Assembly: GCA_016927095.1 (NCBI GenBank)
Contig: JAFGNI010000182.1
Coordinates: forward strand, 1 to 5,520
Direction of reading: 5' to 3'
DNA from: Anaerolineae bacterium
GTDB taxonomy: Bacteria; Chloroflexota; Anaerolineae; B4-G1; SLSP01
Length of the DNA stretch: 5,520 bases
This document shows positions 1 to 5,520 of this stretch, in pieces; position 1 is the first letter of the stretch, and each line of letters opens with the position of its first letter. The notes under the pieces are model-generated. The model worked only from the letters and a program-made list of their open reading frames with translations. It searched no databases and was not told the DNA's origin. Both the position numbers and the translations under genes were made by a program.

Positions 1-2
1 GA

Positions 3-2108
3 TTGTCAGCTATGACGGCTGTTGCCGGTGTGCTAGCCAGTTGTGGGCAGCCGCCTGAGGAGACTGCGGCGCCGGAAGCCCCGGAGGAAGTGGCGCCTGA
101 GGAGCCTGAAGAGGAGGAAGTCGAACAGCCGGAGCCTGAGGTAACTGAAGAGCCCGAAGAGCCCGAAGAGCTCGAGGAGCCGGCGCCCGAAGCGCCGGAA
201 GCGCCAGCCTCCACTTACAGCGAGGCCCCGAGTCTCGCCGAGAAGGTTGCGGCAGGCGAGCTGCCGCCTGTCGACGAGCGTCTGCCCGTAGATCCTATGG
301 TTATCGCGTTGCCGTGGTCAGATATCGGGACCTACGGCGGCACGCTTCGTAAGGTCACATCGGGCGCCGAGTTCGGCGATGAGCAGGTCTTCCAGTACTC
401 CGCCTCCCCCCTACACTGGACCGATGGGGGGGCCGGTGTGGGCCCCGGGTTGGTGGCGAGCTGGGACACGAACGATGACGCCTCAGAGTGGACCTTCTAC
501 TTCCGCGAAGGTGTGAAGTGGTCGGATGGAACCCCGCTGACAGCAGATGACGTTCTCTTTTGGTGGGAGGATATGGCCCTGAACGAGGACTGTGCTGAAG
601 CGATCCCCGCGTGGGCCCTGGTGGGCGGCTCGCCTATGGAGGTGGAGAAGGTCGACGACTTCACCTTCCGGTTCAAGTTTGCTGCCGCGGCGCCCCTGAC
701 GGATTTTGAGTTGGCGAGTCACCCGAAGTTCGGGACGACGGCTTGCCTGGTCCCTGCGCACTACATGAAGCAGTTCCATCCAGACTACTCCGATGCTGAG
801 AACTTCGAGACCTTTGTGGAGATGCAGAACTGGTGGACGAACCCGGAGCAACCGGTGTTGCTGGCCTGGCAGCCGAGCCAGCTTGAGGTAGGGCAGCGTA
901 TGGTGATGGAGCGAAACCCCTACTTCTGGTGTGTGGACGCTGCCGGCAACCAACTACCTTACATCGATACCGTGGACATCTCCTACGGCGAGGATCTTGA
1001 GGTCCTGAAGCTGCGGGTCATCAACGGCCAAGTCGATTTCCTGAGTCATCCCTTCTTCGCCCTGCGCGATCTCTCACTGCTGAAGGAGAACGAAGCCGCC
1101 GGCGATTACCACGTCGAGCTCTGGGAGAGCGGTGCAGGCGGTGCACCGGCTTGGACGGTCAACTGGAACCAGCCCGATCCCGAGAAGCAAGAGGTGATAC
1201 GCAAGCCGGCTTTCCGCCAGGCGCTCTCCCATGCGATGGATCGCGAGCAGGTGCGGCGGCTGCAGTTCTTTGGCCTAGGCGGCCCGCCCAGCACAGGTAC
1301 TGTCTCGCCCAACACCTCACAGTTCAACCGCAGTCCCGAGGGCAAGGCCATTTTCCAGGAGTGGCGCGATTCCTACGTCACCTTCGATCTGGATAAGGCC
1401 AAGTCGCTCCTGGATTCGATCGATGTCGTGGATCAGGATGGTGACGGCTGGCGCGAGCTGCCGAGCGGCGCCAAGCTGGAGTTTGTGCTCTATAATAACT
1501 CCGCCGACTTTGCCGAGGCCGGCGAGTTGCTGGCCGAACAGTGGCAAGCTTTGGGACTGAACTGCGTCCACACGATGGTCCCTGGCACGCAGATCAACAC
1601 AGACTGGTCTAGCGGCAACAGCGATGTCCGCATCTGGGGCGGCGGCGCCCCTGATGGCCCGGACATCCTGGGCTACCCGGCCTGGATCGTCTCCCATGGC
1701 AGCATGGGACGCTGGGCCCCGCTCTACGGTTCTTGGATGGCACTCCAGGGCACGTCGCGTGAAGGCGTGGATGCCGACAAGGATCCGCGCGACCGCCAGC
1801 CGCCGTGGGAGGAACCGTCGCCCGACGATCCCAACTACCGGCTCTTCGAGCTCTACAAGCAGGCCATCGTGGAGCCTGACATGCAGCGGCGCGACCAGTT
1901 GCTCTTTGATATGGTGAGGATCCATATCGACGAGGGCCCCTTCCTGATGGGGGTGATCGCCGATCTGCCGCGCATCGTCATCGTGGGCAACCGGGTCCGC
2001 AATGTGGCCACCGCGGAAGAGATCCCGCTGGGTGGCTGGCTTGGGCCGTGGGTTGTAGCGCAGCCTGGTGCCACCACCTATCCGGAACAGTACTACCTGG
2101 AGGCATAG
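3..2108 (+). CDS. ABC transporter substrate-binding lipoprotein, family 5 (SBP_bac_5; Opp/Dpp type), 5' partial
   Basis: This is the extracytoplasmic solute receptor of an Opp/Dpp-type ABC importer. The frame is open to the left edge, so the true start is upstream; residue numbers here count from base 3. A lipobox L-A-S-C (residues 11-14, Cys codon 42-44) marks lipid anchoring after signal peptidase II cleavage. An acidic E/P/A linker follows (17-69), then a large two-lobed binding domain (about 98-695). Family hallmarks are [20 protein letters not shown] from residue 163, the segment [13 protein letters not shown], and a D-x-D-G-D-G loop at 477-482 that resembles a calcium-binding loop. About 700 residues is long for this family (often 500-600), partly because of the linker. 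The protein ends in a normal TAG. The next genes, on the same strand, are a metal hydrolase and a matching permease. Family and role are secure; the ligand is not. Members bind peptides, oligosaccharides, nickel or other solutes. Confidence 0.95.
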   Translation: MSAMTAVAGVLASCGQPPEETAAPEAPEEVAPEEPEEEEVEQPEPEVTEEPEEPEELEEPAPEAPEAPASTYSEAPSLAEKVAAGELPPVDERLPVDPMVIALPWSDIGTYGGTLRKVTSGAEFGDEQVFQYSASPLHWTDGGAGVGPGLVASWDTNDDASEWTFYFREGVKWSDGTPLTADDVLFWWEDMALNEDCAEAIPAWALVGGSPMEVEKVDDFTFRFKFAAAAPLTDFELASHPKFGTTACLVPAHYMKQFHPDYSDAENFETFVEMQNWWTNPEQPVLLAWQPSQLEVGQRMVMERNPYFWCVDAAGNQLPYIDTVDISYGEDLEVLKLRVINGQVDFLSHPFFALRDLSLLKENEAAGDYHVELWESGAGGAPAWTVNWNQPDPEKQEVIRKPAFRQALSHAMDREQVRRLQFFGLGGPPSTGTVSPNTSQFNRSPEGKAIFQEWRDSYVTFDLDKAKSLLDSIDVVDQDGDGWRELPSGAKLEFVLYNNSADFAEAGELLAEQWQALGLNCVHTMVPGTQINTDWSSGNSDVRIWGGGAPDGPDILGYPAWIVSHGSMGRWAPLYGSWMALQGTSREGVDADKDPRDRQPPWEEPSPDDPNYRLFELYKQAIVEPDMQRRDQLLFDMVRIHIDEGPFLMGVIADLPRIVIVGNRVRNVATAEEIPLGGWLGPWVVAQPGATTYPEQYYLEA
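51..209 (+). repeat. Low-complexity Glu/Pro/Ala linker coding segment
   Basis: These bases encode residues 17-69 of the binding lipoprotein, directly after the lipobox cysteine. By hand count the 53 residues hold 24 Glu and 14 Pro with no Lys or Arg. Short units such as E-E-P and E-A-P recur imperfectly, and the coding strand is purine-rich with repeated gaa/gag/cc blocks. It is best read as a flexible, extended, strongly negative tether holding the binding domain away from the membrane. Repeats of this type commonly change length by slippage. Confidence 0.85.
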
Positions 2109-2180
2109 CCCCCGCCGGGCATGCGGGTCAAGCGGTGCCGGGCCGTCGTGCTCGCGCCGCTCTGACGTGTCGACGTTGAT

Positions 2181-2205
2181 GGGGGCGGAGATCCCCTCCG
2201 CCCCC
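2181..2205 (+). terminator. GC-rich hairpin between binding protein and hydrolase genes; possible attenuator or mRNA-stabilising stem
   Basis: A perfect 10-bp inverted repeat (gggggcggag at 2181-2190, ctccgccccc at 2196-2205) encloses the 5-base loop atccc. It lies 72 bp after the binding-protein stop and 8 bp before the next Shine-Dalgarno sequence. No T-run follows (tcacacc), so it is not a classic intrinsic terminator. Stems in this position in importer operons can block 3' decay or cause partial termination, giving more binding protein than downstream products. That role is inferred here. The stem is close enough to the ribosome site to influence initiation too. Confidence 0.5.
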
Positions 2206-2213
2206 TCACACCT

Positions 2214-2219
2214 AAGGAG
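2214..2219 (+). promoter_or_regulatory. Shine-Dalgarno site for the hydrolase gene
   Basis: The sequence taaggag (core aaggag) matches the anti-Shine-Dalgarno end of 16S rRNA well. Eleven bases separate it from the ATG at 2231, which opens the long hydrolase frame, and four separate it from an out-of-frame ATG at 2224. The first spacing is slightly long and the second slightly short, so both starts may be used. Confidence 0.75.
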
Positions 2220-2223
2220 ACCA

Positions 2224-2238
2224 ATGCGGCATGGGTAA
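2224..2238 (+). other. Possible 4-codon leader ORF (M-R-H-G) overlapping the hydrolase start
   Basis: An ATG at 2224 opens a frame of four codons ending in TAA at 2236-2238. It spans the ATG of the hydrolase gene at 2231 in a different frame. Ribosomes finishing here would be placed over the hydrolase start, which could allow re-initiation. No comparative evidence is available and chance occurrence is quite possible. Confidence 0.2.
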
Positions 2239-4576
2239 GCCAAGTATCGTCGACTCAGAGAAGTATCGTGTATCAGCGCATCTTCCGGAATCATTGCTCG
2301 TTTGGGGCACCTTGACCGAGCTCGGGGACCAGATCCTGACCGTGGCGGCCCCGGAGACGTTGACCGTGGCAGTGAGGCTGGATCGGGATGTGTCCGCGGG
2401 CTACAGTATCGAGTTCTGGACGCACTTCGTCTCCGACATGCAGCGTCCACAGATGGATGCACCTGACGGCCCGGCACACTTCAGCTGTGACAGCCCGGTC
2501 GAGGCTGTGCCGTTTGTCCACCCCGATGCCAAGGTCCACGGCCCTGGCTCATTCTTCCCGTATCGACGATATGCCGGCGTACGTTTGCAGGAGCCGGCGC
2601 CGGCCGGTACCGAGTTCGTCTTCAGGGTGGCTGACGTCAGCATGCAGACCTATGAGGAGACACTCTTCAACCTCCGCTTTGCCATTCTCGAAGGTGATCG
2701 GGTGATGGGCTATTTGGGCGATGCCTATTACGTGGTGCGCGGCGCCGGCAGACATCACCTGTGGATCACCGCCCCCACGCGGGTGACCACCGGCGAGCCA
2801 TTCGACGCCAAGATCGTCGTCCTCGACCGGTGGGGTAACAAGACCGGCGACCCGCTAGAGGCCCTTGCCTTCGAACTGACTGTAGATGGAGACAATGTGG
2901 CGGTTGAAGGGGGTGAGGTGGTCTTCGACCCCAAGTGGCAGCAGCACGTTGTGCGTGGCTTGCGTGTCAACGACGAGAGCGTCGTCTACCTCCGTGCCCG
3001 GCTCCGCGACGATGCCGCGGTGAACGGCCTCAGCAACCCGATCGTCGTGAAGGATACTTGGGATGGTCGCATCTACTGGGGCGATATGCACCAGCACGGC
3101 TACTACCATGACGGTCGGGGCACGCCTGCCGCCAACTACGAGTACGCAATCTCGACCTCATGTCTCGACTTCCTGACGGTCGCGCCCCACGAGGAGGCAA
3201 CCTTCAACCCACCCTCAATCCATATGGCCGGGGCGCCGCCTCAGACCGGATGGGAGGAAATGCAGGCGGCTGCCGCTGCTTACGACGGCGATGAGATCGT
3301 GGCGATCCTGGGTTCGGAAGCGAGTAGCCTGGGCCGCGTGGCCGCGCATATGAATGCCTACTATCTTGACCTGGATAACCGCCCGGAGTTTGAGCGGATG
3401 GGCCTGTTCTACCGCAGCGGAGAGAACATCGACCTGACCAAGGAAGACCCGGCAGCGTTCTATGCGAGCTACTTGGCGGAACTGGAGCGCTCCACGGGCG
3501 AGTTCCTGCTGCTGCCCCACGCTCACGCCTGTGGCGGGCCGGGCAAGTTCGACCTGCCCAAGCGACCGGAGTACCAGACCAACATCGAGATCTGCTCGGT
3601 CCACGGCGTCTTTGAGGAGTTCTACCGCCAGTGGCTCAAGCACGGGCACTTCGTTGGCGTGCACGGCAGCGGCGATAACCACATGACCTCCACGGGCAAC
3701 GGTAATCCTGGGTATCACTATCCCAATACGAATGGCCTGGCGGCAGTCGTCGCGACGGAGCGCACGCGTAAAGGTGTCTTCGATGCCTTCCGGCAACGTC
3801 GGACCTATGCTGTCACGGGCAACCAGCGTATCTACCTGGACTTCTCTGTCAACGATGCCGCGATGGGCAACATTGTGGTGAATGGGGCGTCGACGCGGAC
3901 CCTTCATTTGGACGTAGCCGGCACGGCGCCCGTTATGCGGGTGGAGCTTCTGAAGAACAACGAGGTGATCCGGTGTTTCGAGCCGGTTCTGGCGCGTCAC
4001 GACACGCTTCGCCTTGCCTGGACTGACTCGTGGGGCTCCCGGCGCGTGGACGACTCTCTGACGACGGGCACCCTCTCGCTGGACGGTGGCGCCCTGTCGG
4101 TGGTCGACCGGCTGCATATGTACCACCGGACTGATAGGATCGAGGCCACGTCCGACAACGACGAGGTGGTGTTCCGCACAAACGGCTACTCGGGGATCAC
4201 CCGTGGGGTCGTGATGAAGGTGACGAGCGAATCACCTGAGGCTGCAACGCTGCACTTCGGGATTCACGATGAGCACCTGGGTGACCTGCTGTTGGACGAG
4301 GTGCTCGACATCCCCTTGCGTGAACGCAGGAGCGTGCACGTCCGACCTCTGGGGGATCGCGTCCTACGCCCGTGTTTCACCAACGAACCCTACCACCCCG
4401 AGTTCACACTGGAGGTGGACTGGGTGGATCCGAGTTGGGCGAAGGTTCTCTCGCTCGATTGGGAGGACGACGATGGCGCCCCGGCCTTCTATTATGTGCG
4501 GGTCGAGCAGATCGACGGCAATATCGCCTGGTCGAGCCCGGTGTGGTTCGTGACCGAGTCGCCTTTTGGGAGCTAG
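2231..4576 (+). CDS. DUF3604 / PHP-type metal-dependent hydrolase
   Basis: This is a 781-residue protein with the layout I associate with DUF3604 proteins, relatives of the PHP (polymerase and histidinol phosphatase) metallohydrolases. Residues 1-270 look beta-rich, with an Ig-like segment near 180-272 containing the DRWGN motif. The PHP-like core follows: IYWGDMHQHG at 281-290 (H287, H289), APH with H320, GSEAS with E363, HMN at H373, PHAH at H430/H432, EICSVHG with E453/H458, and SGDNH with D482/H484. RRTYAVTG (523-530) closes the core. The beta-rich C-terminus ends with a family-like FYYVRVEQ segment (753-760) and WSSPVW (767-772). There is no signal peptide or membrane segment, so it is probably cytoplasmic. 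The ATG at 2231 is chosen because it follows aaggag and the next in-frame Met is about 70 residues on. It sits between the binding protein and permease genes, with 3 bp to the latter, so co-transcription is likely. Phosphoester or related hydrolysis is inferred from the fold; the substrate is unknown. Confidence 0.85.
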   Translation: MGKPSIVDSEKYRVSAHLPESLLVWGTLTELGDQILTVAAPETLTVAVRLDRDVSAGYSIEFWTHFVSDMQRPQMDAPDGPAHFSCDSPVEAVPFVHPDAKVHGPGSFFPYRRYAGVRLQEPAPAGTEFVFRVADVSMQTYEETLFNLRFAILEGDRVMGYLGDAYYVVRGAGRHHLWITAPTRVTTGEPFDAKIVVLDRWGNKTGDPLEALAFELTVDGDNVAVEGGEVVFDPKWQQHVVRGLRVNDESVVYLRARLRDDAAVNGLSNPIVVKDTWDGRIYWGDMHQHGYYHDGRGTPAANYEYAISTSCLDFLTVAPHEEATFNPPSIHMAGAPPQTGWEEMQAAAAAYDGDEIVAILGSEASSLGRVAAHMNAYYLDLDNRPEFERMGLFYRSGENIDLTKEDPAAFYASYLAELERSTGEFLLLPHAHACGGPGKFDLPKRPEYQTNIEICSVHGVFEEFYRQWLKHGHFVGVHGSGDNHMTSTGNGNPGYHYPNTNGLAAVVATERTRKGVFDAFRQRRTYAVTGNQRIYLDFSVNDAAMGNIVVNGASTRTLHLDVAGTAPVMRVELLKNNEVIRCFEPVLARHDTLRLAWTDSWGSRRVDDSLTTGTLSLDGGALSVVDRLHMYHRTDRIEATSDNDEVVFRTNGYSGITRGVVMKVTSESPEAATLHFGIHDEHLGDLLLDEVLDIPLRERRSVHVRPLGDRVLRPCFTNEPYHPEFTLEVDWVDPSWAKVLSLDWEDDDGAPAFYYVRVEQIDGNIAWSSPVWFVTESPFGS
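4568..4572 (+). promoter_or_regulatory. Shine-Dalgarno site for the permease gene, inside the end of the hydrolase gene
   Basis: The gggag motif lies in the last codons of the hydrolase and is followed by a 7-base spacer to the ATG at 4580. The hydrolase stop (TAG, 4574-4576) falls within that spacer, so the two genes are probably translationally coupled. This site fixes the permease start. Confidence 0.65.
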
Positions 4577-4579
4577 CCT

Positions 4580-5520
4580 ATGCTGACCTTCATCGCCCGA
4601 CGCTTTGTCTATATGGTGGTGACCATCCTGTTTGTCTCGGTGATGGGCTTCATCATCATCAACCTGCCGCCGGGAAGCTACCTCGACTACTACATCTCGC
4701 AGCTCGAAGCCCAGGGCACGTTGACTTCTGAGAGCCAGATCGAGACCCTGAAGCGGCAATATGGCCTGGACGATCCGCCCTACGTGCAGTACGTGAAGTG
4801 GGCCACGGGTTTCTTCCGCGGCGACTTCGGACGGTCGTTCCAATACAACCGGGACGTGAGCGAGCTACTTTGGGGTCGGCTGGGTTTCACCATGGTGATC
4901 TCTGTAGCGTCGTTGGCCCTGACGTGGCTGATCGCAATACCCATCGGCGTCTACTCAGCCACCCACCAATACTCCCTGGGCGACAGCGTCTTCACCGTCG
5001 TGGGCCTTGCTGGTCTTTCGATCCCCGACTTCATGTTGGCGCTGATCCTGATGGTCTTCGCATCGCAGGTGCTGAAGCAGGAGGTGGGCGGGCTCTACTC
5101 ACAAGCCTTCCTGGATGAGCCGATGAGCTGGGCGAAGTTCGTAGACCTGCTGAAACACTTGTGGATCCCGACGCTCGTGGTGGCGACCAGCGGCACGGCG
5201 GGGCTGATTCGTATCATGCGCGGGAACCTGCTGGACATCCTCAATATGCAGTACGTCCAGGCGGCCCGTGCGCGCGGGCTGAAGGAGCGCAAGGTCATCG
5301 TCAAGCATGCCGTGCGCAACGCCGTGCACCCCCTAATCATGTTGCTGGGGATGAGTCTCCCGGGCATTATCTCGGGCGCCACGGTGGTCTCGATTGTCCT
5401 CAGCCTGCCCACCACAGGACCGCTCTACTTCAACGCGCTGCAGCAGAAAGACATGTATCTGGCTGTGACTTTCCTGATGTTCCTTTCCATCGCGCTGGTG
5501 ATTGGGAACTTCCTGGCGGA
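4580..5520 (+). CDS. ABC transporter permease, DppB/OppB-like (BPD_transp_1), 3' partial
   Basis: This is the inner-membrane channel subunit of an Opp/Dpp-type importer. It is open for 313 codons to the right edge; the family is usually about 310-340 residues, so only a short tail is missing. It begins MLTFIARRF, giving a basic N-terminus before the first membrane helix (about 9-29). A periplasmic stretch typical of DppB/OppB follows, with YGLDDP (61-66) and GDFGRSF (81-87). Further hydrophobic helices lie near 101-128, 137-160, 192-215, 250-276 and 291-313. The ATPase-docking EAA loop is clear: YVQAARARGL from 225, with Q-A-A in place of E-A-A and the conserved Gly at 233, then RNAVHPL. The start is 3 bp after the hydrolase stop and preceded by gggag. 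A second permease (DppC-like) and ATPases are expected further right. The class is secure; the transported solute is unknown. Confidence 0.95.
   Translation, partial: MLTFIARRFVYMVVTILFVSVMGFIIINLPPGSYLDYYISQLEAQGTLTSESQIETLKRQYGLDDPPYVQYVKWATGFFRGDFGRSFQYNRDVSELLWGRLGFTMVISVASLALTWLIAIPIGVYSATHQYSLGDSVFTVVGLAGLSIPDFMLALILMVFASQVLKQEVGGLYSQAFLDEPMSWAKFVDLLKHLWIPTLVVATSGTAGLIRIMRGNLLDILNMQYVQAARARGLKERKVIVKHAVRNAVHPLIMLLGMSLPGIISGATVVSIVLSLPTTGPLYFNALQQKDMYLAVTFLMFLSIALVIGNFLA

Noticed and set aside
12..44. The ATG at 12 (or TTG at 3) as the true start of the binding protein
   Set aside because: Only about 10-13 residues would precede the lipobox cysteine and none is basic, too short for a lipoprotein signal peptide. 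The frame is open to the left edge, so the start lies upstream.
2109..2180. Promoter or second hairpin in the first part of the gap (for example the repeated gccgggc at 2114-2120 and 2137-2143)
   Set aside because: I see no convincing -35/-10 pair. The 7-base repeat and the short cccgc/gcggg pairing are expected by chance in such GC-rich sequence.
1317..2477. Long open frame on the - strand (386 codons)
   Set aside because: It runs antisense across the end of the binding protein, the gap and the start of the hydrolase, both of which have clear family motifs. Its Arg/Pro/His-rich translation is typical of antisense frames in GC-rich DNA.
3215..4126. Open frame on the - strand (303 codons)
   Set aside because: It is entirely antisense to the metal-site region of the hydrolase, has no recognisable motif, and is explained by the codon bias of the real gene.
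4372..4731. + strand frame of 119 codons spanning the hydrolase-permease junction
   Set aside because: It overlaps two well-supported genes in another frame, its translation is Arg/Gly/Leu-rich without family motifs, and it would cover the permease start.
4364..4843. - strand frame of 159 codons at the hydrolase-permease junction
   Set aside because: It is antisense to both the conserved C-terminus of the hydrolase and the conserved permease N-terminus; its His/Arg-rich composition fits a shadow frame.

Overview
This is a GC-rich (roughly 60% by eye) bacterial window with three genes, all on the + strand and closely packed. It reads as the front part of an oligopeptide/dipeptide-type (Opp/Dpp) ABC-importer operon with an unusual extra gene inside it. 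The lipoprotein with a long Glu/Pro linker, the large family-5 solute-binding protein with a D-x-D-G-D-G loop, and the permease sequence style resemble Chloroflexota (Anaerolineae/Thermomicrobia-like) or a similar uncultured lineage. That assignment rests on style only; there is no rRNA or marker gene here.

Layout: (1) 3-2108, a family-5 (SBP_bac_5) solute-binding lipoprotein whose first residues lie off the left edge. Its lipobox cysteine is visible and is followed by an acidic E/P/A tether. (2) 2109-2230, a 122-bp gap with a perfect 10-bp GC-rich hairpin (2181-2205), a strong Shine-Dalgarno sequence (2214-2219) and a possible 4-codon leader ORF overlapping the next start. (3) 2231-4576, a 781-residue protein that I recognise as DUF3604 / PHP-type metal-dependent hydrolase: an Ig-like N-terminal half, a His/Asp/Glu-rich metal site and a beta-rich C-terminal part. 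(4) 4580-5520, starting 3 bp after the hydrolase stop, a DppB/OppB-like inner-membrane permease cut by the right edge.

Inferred logic: the lipoprotein captures a solute outside the membrane and passes it to the permease (with a partner permease and ATPases expected downstream but not seen). The hydrolase has no signal peptide, so it probably acts on the imported compound in the cytoplasm. Its position between binding protein and permease is the most interesting feature. It suggests a dedicated uptake-and-hydrolysis module for a substrate that need not be a peptide. The substrate cannot be read from the sequence. No RNA genes, mobile elements, CRISPR arrays or recognisable promoter were seen.
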